Positions 1 through 7,153 of a stretch of 14,538 nucleotides of DNA are shown one piece after another. Source of the DNA: Isohypsibius dastychi (lineage: Eukaryota > Tardigrada > Eutardigrada > Parachela > Isohypsibiidae); assembly GCA_034696485.1 (NCBI GenBank), contig JAQIWT010000846.1, forward strand, positions 1-14,538. Reading direction: 5' to 3'. A program made the translations under genes and the position numbers. The notes beneath the pieces were generated by a model. That model was given only the letters and a program-made list of their open reading frames with translations. It did no database searches and was not told the origin of the DNA. The stretch's first letter is position 1, and every line of letters starts with the position of its first letter.

Positions 1-250
1 CGGCTGGACTAGTGCGTAGCGAAAAATCGAAAAAATGGATTTAGCCTCCCGAAGTTTTGAACCTCGGCACACCACTGCCACGTGGCGCATGCCAAATAGG
101 GCAAAATGCCCGGTCTGGCTTGCTGCTCGTTGGCAATCACAGAGTGAACAATTCACCTGATCAAACCAAGCTTGATGTTGAAGTCAGAAAATGAAACAGC
201 TACTAGCAAAGACCTGCAAGTTAGCCACCATAGACTCAACACAGGGGCTC
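1..250 (-). repeat. 5' flank of a third F-box gene copy whose coding part lies left of the window
   Basis: About positions 60-250 resemble the 5' flank of the intact F-box gene (about 3980-4130). Shared landmarks, in the same order, are CCACRTGGCGCATGC, a following GGGCAAAATG/AGCAAAATGG block, a CARTCASAGAG block and TATTGAAGT/TGTTGAAGT. In the two copies inside the window the landmark lies 84 and 97 bp upstream of the ATG. By analogy the ATG of this copy would fall just beyond position 1. The sequence to the left is absent, so whether that gene is functional is unknown. Confidence 0.55.
78..92. promoter_or_regulatory. Conserved 15-bp upstream block, copy A (CCACGTGGCGCATGC)
   Basis: This is one of three near-identical blocks that each sit in the 5' flank of an F-box gene copy. 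This copy has CACGTG, a full palindromic E-box, where the other two have CACATG. The overlapping GGCGCATGC resembles a half NRF1-type GCGCATGC core. Its role as a promoter element is inferred from conservation and position only. Confidence 0.4.
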
Positions 251-721
251 TCCGGCACGATCGCCACTATTTTTCTCGTCGATTTGCTGAACCAACCTAA
301 ATTTCCACCACAAAATATTGTAGAGCACTATGTTCACTTTGTTCATGTCTCAGATTTGATTTGTGCAGGGACTGTATTCTCAATTAGTCGCATCTCGGGT
401 TCTTCCATTATAGAAGCTTATATGCATTTTACGGACAACGGACTGACTGGTGACGGATAGGCGAACAAATCGAACATTTCGAACGGCGCCAGTTATCTGA
501 GCACGTAAGCAGTGCGGGCTGAACGCTATTTTGGCAGATTAGCGTCAGAAACGGCTCTTTTCTACGCGTAGAGCAGAGTGGCAACGCGTTATCAGCCAGT
601 CCGTCTTCTATCCGTTTGCTGCATATAAGGGTCCCTATAAACTACCAGTAATCGAACTACCAGTAATTACTACCAGTTGTAGTAATCGATTAGAGTGTGT
701 GACTGAATGATCGTGCTCACA
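251..721. other. Spacer and 3' flank of the decayed F-box copy; no supported gene
   Basis: About 347-415 aligns with 3' flank sequence found again near 2267-2360 and 2563-2648 (TTTGATTTGTGCAG, CTAATYGCATCTC, TTCTCGG-like landmarks). About 690-720 matches the sequence around the intact gene's stop codon. A run of ACTACCAGTAAT near-repeats lies at about 648-686. An open frame at 191-460 on the plus strand overlaps this flank repeat and has no recognisable protein feature, so I do not call it a gene. Confidence 0.5.
666..686. repeat. Perfect 8-bp inverted repeat with 5-nt loop
   Basis: ATTACTAC, loop CAGTT, GTAGTAAT. It lies just downstream (minus-strand sense) of the decayed F-box gene, within a run of ACTACCAGT near-repeats. 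It is AT-rich and short, so it may be a by-product of the local repeats and not a functional hairpin. Confidence 0.5.
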
Positions 722-1923
722 CTACCCTACCCCTATCCTATGCCCGAATAGTTTCTCTCTCGCCAGGGCCAGAATGTTGACATCTGTCCAGAAGTCCGGT
801 GTTGATATCCGGATACCAGGTGGCATTGTATAGTCAGCATTCTTTCCCGTTAAGCGATGTAGAAGTTCTTGGAGGACTCTGGGAAGATCATCAAGGTCAC
901 ACCCACTCTGTCCACTCCTGTGAAAACGCATGCAATTTGTTAAATTTTAACATCATCCAAGCATGTAACGTACTCTTCGAGGTATTTTTGGATGGCATTG
1001 TACTCATGGGTTTCCCAGGGCAAGATATTTTTGACCGGGCCAGGGATGGCTTTTTAAAACTCACAAATGTCGTCTTTCTGTTGAGGTGTCAAAGGTGGCA
1101 AGGACTCTCCTATTATATGTATCACCGTCTCAGTAGACATCTCTGCGTCTGTTGATTCCGTCAACCGTAGGGCGAATTCTTCAATTTTTGTTGGTTCATG
1201 CACGGGGTAGAACGGGAGATCTGTTGAGTCTGGATGTATGAGGTGATGTACATCAAATCGGCATCCGACCAGCTTGAGGTCAAAACCTTGCCTCTCACAA
1301 AATAAATGATGCTTCGTTGTCCACGAATGGATATTTAGTGGGACGTTGATTAGCACAAGTGATTTAATATTTTCTTTCTGGCCTTTCTGGCCACAAACTG
1401 CCGCATACACACTGTCATACAAAGCATCAATTTACACATCCGGGATCAGGCTGGCGGAATCAGGCCTACATACCTGGTGTCATAAGAAGTCTCATAGCTC
1501 ACTGAAATTAGTTTCGGTTCTCTCTTGGAATCGATAGCAAACACAATCTTCCTGATTTCATCGGTGATTAGTCTTTCTTTGATCAAACTGATCTTCCGAA
1601 ATACTTCGTAAAGGGTTAATGAAAAGGCTTGGTTCGATTTTGTAGTCCACGAGGGGCATGTCGTATTGGAGGTCATACTGCAGATCCATCAGCACTTCCT
1701 TGGAGAATGGGGCTGATTTAAGAACACTGTACCATTTTTTGCACACACTGGAATAAATAGAGCGTTGACGTTTTATTCGACCAAAAACAATCGAAGCGAT
1801 AGCGCACAAAGCGGTATTTGCAAAGTAGTGGACTTACATTTGAATACATTTCTGGCTGATTGAATTCACTTTCCGGAAAATGATGATCAGCACCTCTAAT
1901 GGTAAATCATCGAATTCGCTCAT
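722..1923 (-). pseudogene. Decayed F-box gene copy
   Basis: A four-exon layout matches the intact copy at 2636-3899: exon 1 1923-1838, exon 2 1747-1474, exon 3 1411-952, exon 4 917-722. Introns are 1837-1748, 1473-1412 and a putative 34-nt intron 951-918. Exon 1 encodes an F-box start (DLPLEVLIIIFRKV) and exon 2 continues with VCKKWYSVLK. Lesions: exon 2 carries one extra base near 1605-1617, which shifts the frame so that translation from the ATG stops at 1558 after about 91 residues. Exon 3 has an in-frame TAA at 1056-1054 where the intact copy has an Arg codon, and one extra base near its 3' end. Exon lengths support this: 274 vs 255 nt (18+1) and 460 vs 507 nt (-48+1). The C-terminus also ends early compared with the intact copy. 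A single-base assembly error could explain one lesion but not all three. Confidence 0.8.
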
Positions 1924-2092
1924 TTTACGGAGTTAAAATGAATGGATTAATTGTGGAAAAGTTAAAATGGGCGCTTGACTGGCGATCGATCGATCTTTTC
2001 AGTCAACCACATGGCGCATGCATTAGAGGGCGAGATAGCCAGTGCGGCTTCCTACTCGGTCAGCACTCAGCAGTGACGGAACATGAAACATG
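1924..2092 (-). repeat. 5' flank of the decayed F-box copy, repeated three times in the window
   Basis: This stretch aligns with the upstream regions at about 1-250 and 3900-4130. Shared features are a GATCGATC-like run, CTTTTC or TCTTTTCT before the CCACATGGCGCATGC block, and an AGAGSGCRARAT block after it. It presumably contained the promoter of the now decayed gene. An open frame at 1899-2093 on the plus strand lies across exon 1 and this repeat and is not supported as coding. Confidence 0.5.
2007..2021. promoter_or_regulatory. Conserved 15-bp upstream block, copy B (CCACATGGCGCATGC)
   Basis: Identical over all 15 bp to copy C at 3996-4010, and different at one base from copy A at 78-92. 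It begins 84 bp upstream of the ATG of the decayed F-box gene. Confidence 0.4.
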
Positions 2093-2183
2093 AATCGCAA
2101 CCGATTCAACGTTTTCTTTCGGTGAGTATGTAACGTTACCTGCTTGGTCGACCACCTTTGGATAACAAATTGCCGCATACACA
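2093..2183 (-). pseudogene. Relic of F-box gene exon 3 (5' part) with its own acceptor site
   Basis: The minus strand at 2200-2184 reads a T-rich tract ending TATACGGCAG, matching the intron 2 acceptor of the intact gene (TATACGGTAG). It is followed by an open stretch encoding VYAAICYPK and then SPKENVESVAI. This parallels LYAALCSQ and VPKENVQSLVLI at the start of exon 3 of the intact copy. The resemblance stops near 2093, where the 5' flank of the decayed copy begins. No exons 1 or 2 of this unit are visible. It is a third, fragmentary member of the array, seen directly as sequence similarity; its breakdown history is inferred. Confidence 0.65.
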
Positions 2184-2224
2184 CTGCCGTATAAAAAAAA
2201 GGTAAGGTTACACTGCATTTTTGG

Positions 2225-2412
2225 CGTGAATGTCTTCACGAGAAGTCTTGATCGTTCTGTTGTAATGTCTCAAATTCGATTTGTGCACAGGCTTTATTAT
2301 CTACAGTACAACTAATCGCATCTCATATTCTCGGATTCATCCATAAATTAATCGACCAGAGTTTGTGACTGAATGATCGTGCTAACACCATCCTTGTGCC
2401 CGAATAATTTCT
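2225..2412 (-). repeat. 188-bp partial duplicate of the F-box gene 3' end
   Basis: This aligns with 2513-2700 over equal length. Shared landmarks are GTCTTGATCGTT, AAATTCGATTTGT, TAATYGCATCTCAT, CATAAATTAATCGA, AGAGTTTGTGAYTGAATGATC and ATGCCC/GTGCCC. It therefore holds the last codons of an exon 4 and the 3' flank. It ends abruptly at about 2412, where the intact gene continues into exon 4. The next 100 bases (2413-2512) match nothing else I can see in the window. Confidence 0.6.
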
Positions 2413-2635
2413 ATGATAAAACCCCGGGTTCGCTTGGGGCCTCCTGCATATTAAAAGACCTCTGGAATGACGAGCACACACGGATTAACTACAGGACGGA
2501 ATAATAGCTTTGCTGAATTAATTCTTCCTTCATGAGATGTCTTGATCGTTGCTCAGTTGATTTCTTAAATTCGATTTGTTCAGAGGATGTATTGTCTATA
2601 ACTAATTGCATCTCATTTTTCTCGGATTCCATAAA

Positions 2636-3899
2636 TTAATCGATCAGAGTTTGTGATTGAATGATCATACTAACACTATCCTTATGCCCAAACAGTTTCT
2701 CTCTCGCTAGGGCAAGAATATTGACATCTGTCCAGAAATCCGGTGATGATATTCGAACACCAGGTGGTGTGGTATAGTCGGCATTCTTCCCAGTGATGCG
2801 ATGCAGAAGTTCTTGTATGAACCTGGGGAGCCCATCAATATCACACACATCCTGACCACTCCTGCAAAAACGAATGCAGTTAGTTAGCCGTGAACATGTT
2901 GAGGTTCTTGATGTACTCTTCTAGGTATTTCCTGATTGCATTGTACCCATGTGTCTCCCATGGCAAGATATTCTTAATCCGCCCAGGGATGGCTTCTCGA
3001 AAGGCGCAGATGTCGTTTTTCTGTTGGATTGTCAAAGGCGGCAGAGACTCCCCCATCATTTGTACCAGATATTCAACAGACAGCATTGGGTCTGTCGATT
3101 CAAATACCATCTGCCGGATGGCGAATTCTTCAATGTTTGTTCGCTCATGCGGGGGATAGAACGGGACAATCATTGAGCTTGAATGTACGAGATGGTGTAC
3201 ATCAACTCGGCAATCTATCAGCGTGATGTTGTATATTTTCTCCCCGAAAAATAAGTTTGGCGTCCTTGTCCACGATTGGAATGAGATCGGGAAATTGATC
3301 AGCACAAGCGACTGCACGTTTTCTTTCGGTACAAGGCTATCGTCGTCGGGGAAGTAAATAGATTCCTCCATCAGCATTTGGGAACAAAGTGCCGCATACA
3401 GACTACCGTATAAAAACGCCAAGTTTATACACTACCATACTGTACAGTCGTTGTCGGAATCTGGCCTACCTGGCGTCAAAATTGCTTCCATTGCTCCCTG
3501 AAACCCCCTTGGAATCGAGAATAAACACCACCTTGGTGATTTTATCGGTGATGAATTCCTCTTTCATTAAATCGATCTTCATAGATATTTCGTGCGGGTA
3601 AGAAATGCAGCCGGATTTAATTATGAAGTCAATGTAGGGATCGTCGTATTTGAGTGAAAGATCGAGTAGCACTTCTCTGGTGAATGGGGTTGCTTTCAAA
3701 ACACTATACCATTTTTTGCACAAACTGAAAAAGACGGAGCGTTTACTTCTTATTAAATCAAGAACAACCAATTGTGCACAATTCGGTATATTTGCACAAC
3801 GTTGCGGACTTACGTTTTGAGACGTTTTAGGCTGATTGAGTCCACTTTTCGGAAAATTATGGCCATCACTTCTAACGGTAAATCACCGAATTCGGTCAT
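2636..3899 (-). CDS. F-box protein, intact tandem copy (four exons, 357 aa)
   Basis: Exons are 3899-3814, 3724-3470, 3402-2896 and 2861-2636; the total is 1074 nt with an unbroken frame. Introns are 89 nt (GTAAGT...TTTTTCAG), 67 nt (GTAGGC...TACGGTAG) and 34 nt (GTTCAC...TTTGCAG, with a CTAACTAAC branch-like motif). Residues about 6-40 form an F-box: DLPLEVMAIIFRKV, then LKTLCKKWYSVLK across intron 1, the usual L-P-x-E-V...I-F...C-K-x-W-Y pattern. F-box proteins are known to bind SKP1 and present substrates to SCF ubiquitin ligases, and this role is inferred. The remaining 315 residues show no leucine-rich, WD40 or other substrate-binding repeat that I recognise. Exon 4 is kept because the protein is conserved in the decayed copy (LTGKNADY, ALAREKLFGH). 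Intron 3 is the least certain part; without it the protein would end at 2880. The copy lies in a tandem array, so recent duplication is likely. Confidence 0.75.
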
Positions 3900-4139
3900 T
3901 TCAGATGAATTTGTATAGAGCTAAATAAATGCGTTCGCCGAAGATATTGCGGATGGGCACTGATGGGTACATAATCGATCAGTCTTTTCTGCTTACCACA
4001 TGGCGCATGCTCAACAGAGCAAAATGGCCGGGCCCATATGGTACTTGTAGGCAGTCAGAGAGCGTGAAACATTTAATTTGATAAATTGAATTTAATATTG
4101 AAGTGAAGAATAATACAGTTAATTAAGTCAAAAGGAAAC
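3900..4139 (-). promoter_or_regulatory. 5' flank of the intact F-box gene (putative promoter region)
   Basis: This is the third and best preserved instance of the repeated upstream region. It carries the CCACATGGCGCATGC block at 3996-4010, 97 bp before the ATG. AT-rich sequence follows to the tRNA gene. No TATA box at a convincing position was found. The transcription start is not determined. Confidence 0.4.
3996..4010. promoter_or_regulatory. Conserved 15-bp upstream block, copy C (CCACATGGCGCATGC)
   Basis: Third instance of the block, upstream of the intact F-box gene. Spacing between the three instances is 1929 and 1989 bp, which defines the tandem unit. Function is inferred from conservation only. 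Confidence 0.4.
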
Positions 4140-4144
4140 AAAAA
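4140..4144 (-). terminator. RNA polymerase III terminator of tRNA-Glu
   Basis: On the minus strand the tRNA 3' end is followed after two bases by TTTTT, then GTTTCCTTTT. A run of four or more T directly after a tRNA gene is the standard Pol III stop. Confidence 0.7.
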
Positions 4145-4146
4145 CT

Positions 4147-4218
4147 TTCCCTAACGGGGAATCGAACCCCGGCCGCCTCGGTGAAAGCGAGGAATCCTAG
4201 CCACTAGACCATTAGGGA
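4147..4218 (-). tRNA. tRNA-Glu (anticodon UUC)
   Basis: A 72-nt cloverleaf, including the discriminator base A. The acceptor stem is TCCCTAA paired with TTAGGGA. The D arm includes the A box TGGTCTAGTGG. The anticodon stem CCTCG/CGAGG has loop CTTTCAC, giving anticodon TTC. The T arm is CGGGG/CCCCG with B box GGTTCGAATCC. There is no intron, and CCA is not encoded, as expected for a eukaryotic nuclear tRNA gene. All stems pair and both internal promoter boxes match consensus, so it looks functional and not a tRNA-derived SINE. It separates the F-box array from the lectin region. Confidence 0.97.
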
Positions 4219-4592
4219 TCTCTCTTACAATCGTTGATAAAAAGTTCGGTGGAACCTAAACAAATCATCCACTCCAGCGATTGATGATATTGCGAGCTCA
4301 GGATTATCTCGGGAATACCGGTGCAGTGAAGGTTCGACCACGATGTCCCAGATGGTACTGTAGTTTTAAGTCAGCACTTTTGACAAATGGAGCTCGATCG
4401 AGCCATGAGGTTATTATTGTTTTCCATTGACCAAACTGGTTTTCAGAGCCGTAAAACCGCACGGTTCTACGCATGATTGCATAACATACGCATAAGTGGC
4501 ATAACACGCAGTGTCTTGGAACAAACTGAACATGTTCACGTGTCTCTTGCCAAAGAAAGCAAACACTGACGACAAAAATGAGATGAAGTACT

Positions 4593-4628
4593 TATAAATA
4601 TTCATAAATGTATAAATATGCATAAATA
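4593..4628. repeat. Two tandem 18-bp AT-rich units
   Basis: TATAAATATTCATAAATG is followed directly by TATAAATATGCATAAATA, 16 of 18 positions identical. It then grades into ATAAATTAAAAATAAG. Simple AT-rich repeat; no function suggested. Confidence 0.7.
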
Positions 4629-5474
4629 AATTAAAAATAAGATGAAATGATCGAAAAGAAAGAAGTTCTGGGATTTCTGGACCGTGTCGGTTTTGAGGGT
4701 AAACAAGCCAATCAGAAATATGAACCGCGATATCTGACAGATCATCTTGTTGAGAATGAAATTAGAGGACCCGTTCACGTCAGTTTGACCCATGTCATGC
4801 CATTTCAAAGAATGTTTTTTCGGTGTTGTGAATTTACGGAGCCGCCCGATTTTTCATATTCCCGATCTTTCCTGTACCCGACTTCAAATAAACGCGGTGT
4901 TTCTTCTATGATAAATTATCGGTGTGAGCTAATTTTTTGAGCCTTTTAAAGAATGTGACCTGACGGTGCGCCAGTTTGACCAAGCCATATTCGGCGATGC
5001 AGTAACTTCGAAAACAAGGCTGTGGGTTCGCCGTTGATCGATCACTTTGCAGTTTGTCTAATTACGGGAAGTTTGAGAATCAGCTGTTAACATGGCAGAA
5101 ACGAAAGCCAGAACTCGCCAAGCTGGTTGGAAGTTGAACGCACCTTTACCGTTACTCACTCTAACCTATGGTCTTTCAGCTGCGATCAGATACAGTTCAT
5201 GAGTTCTCCTGGTACTGTAAATCGAATTCTAGCGTTCTTCAGTTATCACAAAACGACTCAGTTGATATGGTATGGATATGCTGAACAGCCTTTTGCCTTC
5301 TCCGAAAATGCAAGGCTTGACAATTGACATTTACTTCTTTTTGCTGCGTGCGGATGTGTAGCAAACAGTAGTCGTCATCGGAACAGAAATCTGTCAAATT
5401 TGAAAATGATATATTTACTGATGCTGTCATGTCTGGAGATATCATCACATTAGTAGATAACAATCAACCATCTC

Positions 5475-5494
5475 CTATTTTGTACTATTTTGTA
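5475..5494. repeat. Exact 10-bp tandem duplication (CTATTTTGTA twice)
   Basis: CTATTTTGTA occurs twice in direct succession about 50 bp beyond the lectin stop codon. A short slip-type duplication in noncoding sequence. Confidence 0.7.
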
Positions 5495-5545
5495 CTGTAT
5501 GAACCGAGACCCACGTTTCTGGGGTCAACCATCAAAAACAGATCT

Positions 5546-6698
5546 TCATTGCGATTTGACCCTTCCATGTTCCGAATCCCAAATCCACAAGAACGATCCA
5601 TCGCTGTTCTGGATTCTGAGTGTACCGTCATCATCAATCCGCAAAACACCGTTAGAACCCTAAAGCATTTAGGAATCGACATTGAAACTTTGCAGAAAAA
5701 GCTACGGTCGCCTTACGGTTTTCCCTCCATGTTCAAGCGAGGACCACACTGGATTCCATGAGTTATCCACAACCGCAAATGTCCCAAAAGCGTCCATCGT
5801 AGCCAAGTGGCCCTTTTTAGTCGTGTTAGCAGACCATATTTTCGTCTTCTCACTGCTTCCATTTGCACGTCGATAAACAGCAAGGTCGCCATTCTGCTCC
5901 ATCCTTAAGTGAGCATCGCCATTCTCCGAAAAAATCTCCCTTTCAGTGAATAACATATCTCCCTTTTTCAGAGAAAACTTGTTGATTGAATATTCGCAGG
6001 AGTGTGGGGACATTTCCTTGACTCCATCTTCGCGGCGCAAGTGAGGATCAGGAGTCGACCAGATCACAACTTGCGCAGTGGGGTCCGGACTGGGAGACTT
6101 GGAGAGAAGTCGGTTGGGTGTGTCAACTACTTCGATCCGTCCAGAGTCACGAACGTAGAGTGTCGGGGTCTCCTGAGTGGCGTTCTGGAACGAGGGATCA
6201 AAAAGTTGACAAATCGCGACCAAGTTATTAATAACAAATAAAACTGAATTTATTAAACCTGGAGGCCCCAACTATATTTTAAAGATTTTACGCTGTTCTG
6301 CTGGAAGTTCGCACTCACGGTAGTGAAGTTGTCGGCTTGCCAGTACACTTGATAGTTCCCCCATTCTCTAGAGCCAGTAAGTTGTGGTCGTCCCTGGGGA
6401 GTCAGCTTGAGCTTGGCATCGGCCCAGGCTTGTGTCCAAGGAGCAGACCAGATTGGACGGCAAAGTTTCCGATGAAAAAGAACCAGTTCCCCAAGATCTT
6501 TTCTCACGCGTAATTCGATCATCCCATTTGGGGAAAACAGCGAGGCTCCGGCAGCCAAGCTCCAGCCAGGATCCAAGGACGAGGAACTTGCTCCTGTTGA
6601 ACGAAATAAACCACAGCCATACTTCAGTCGAGGAGATAGAACATACCTGGCTGGACAACATGGTATAGGAAGAAAAGAGTGCCAATCAGCAACTTCAT
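5546..6698 (-). CDS. Secreted protein with two bulb-type lectin domains (four exons, 302 aa)
   Basis: Exons are 6698-6647, 6593-6319, 6184-5717 and 5659-5546 (909 nt). Introns are 53, 134 and 57 nt, with donors GTATGT, GTGAGT and GTAAGG and acceptors CAACAG, TTCCAG and CTTTAG. Exon 1 encodes the signal peptide MKLLIGTLFFLYHVVQP, which supports secretion. Residues about 24-156 and 176-292 each show bulb-type (beta-prism II) lectin hallmarks: KKGDMLFTEREIFSENGDAHLRM-type opening, LVLFH or LAVYR strands, and IWSA, IWST, IWSAN and VWSS repeats, with final strands GVLRIDDDGTLRIQ and FLWIWDS in exon 4. The family binds mannose through QxDxNxVxY. Here the best-aligned sites read K/L/E/V/F and E/N/D/A/Y, so ordinary mannose binding is doubtful. 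Possible N-glycosylation sites include NFT, NAT, NGS and NTT. The chain is in frame throughout; exon 4 is the most inferred piece. Confidence 0.85.
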
Positions 6699-7153
6699 GG
6701 TGTTAAAAAACAAGAAACAAAAGAAATGATCTTCGTTCTTGAAAGTTTGGACTGAAAACCTTTGTGAACTTGGAGCGAGATCCCGAATGTGATTCCTGTT
6801 ATCTTGATGTTGCTGGTACCCTGGCTGACCTGATTGTTCACCAATCGAAAACTAGCGGGTAGGTGGAGCGCATAACAGGAAGTAACTGTCTAGTCTATAA
6901 AAAACAAACTGAATTATTTCCAAATGATTACCGACGTGCGTCTCAGGGACAAAGGCTGGTTCTCCTGGCAGACATCAAATCAAGTTTTTTGGTGCAACTG
7001 GCCAGGGCTTCGAAATATTAAACAGCGTACTTACTGCATCATTTGTCAAATTTAATCAACCGAATAACCACGGAGCAGCTTTAATTTCTGTATCGCAATC
7101 ACTAACTGACCATTTTATACCATTTATGTATATACTCACATCTGGCAAACATG
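6699..7153 (-). promoter_or_regulatory. Intergenic region: lectin upstream flank and 3' flank of the first PRDM-like gene
   Basis: The part next to 6698 is the lectin gene's 5' flank, with a short pyrimidine-rich leader before the ATG. The part next to 7154 follows the stop codon of the first PRDM-like gene. It contains ATAAAT- and TATAAA-like hexamers in minus sense (about 7115-7130) but no canonical AATAAA. No further gene or repeat was seen. Confidence 0.4.
6750..6755 (-). promoter_or_regulatory. Candidate initiator (TCAGTC) of the lectin gene
   Basis: The minus strand reads TTTTCAGTCC about 50 bp upstream of the lectin ATG. TCAGTY is the well-known arthropod initiator. The short distance would give a plausible leader of about 55 nt. 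No TATA box lies about 30 bp upstream. A six-base match can arise by chance. Confidence 0.3.

Larger units (their letters stand above)
4219..5545. other. Gene-free stretch with AT-rich patches and small repeats
   Basis: I find no supported gene here. A 97-codon open frame at 4647-4940 (plus) begins in AT-rich sequence and has no recognisable domain or splice-linked partner. A 36-codon frame at 5092-5202 (plus) is followed by nothing that extends it. The part nearest the lectin stop (about 5400-5545) is probably that gene's 3' flank; I saw no AATAAA there. Two short tandem repeats, at 4593-4628 and 5475-5494, are listed separately. No transposon ends or F-box array fragments were recognised. 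Confidence 0.45.

Noticed and set aside
191-460. Plus-strand open frame of 89 codons
   Set aside because: It overlaps flank sequence repeated in the F-box array and is not preserved as an open frame in the other copies.
4147-4218. tRNA-derived SINE instead of a tRNA gene
   Set aside because: All arms pair fully, a T-run terminator follows at once, and no SINE body or A-rich tail is attached.
4647-4940. Plus-strand open frame of 97 codons in the gene-free stretch
   Set aside because: It starts in AT-rich repeat sequence, has no recognisable domain, no paralogue in the window and no splice-linked continuation. Kept only as a remark in the gene-free region.
5092-5202. Plus-strand 36-codon frame with an internal CTAAC...TCTTTCAG acceptor-like motif
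   Set aside because: The branch and acceptor look good but no donor with a coherent upstream exon, and no convincing downstream coding sequence, could be found.
5429-5761. Plus-strand open frame of 110 codons
   Set aside because: It overlaps lectin exons 3 and 4 on the other strand, where lectin motifs and frame-consistent splice sites favour the minus strand.
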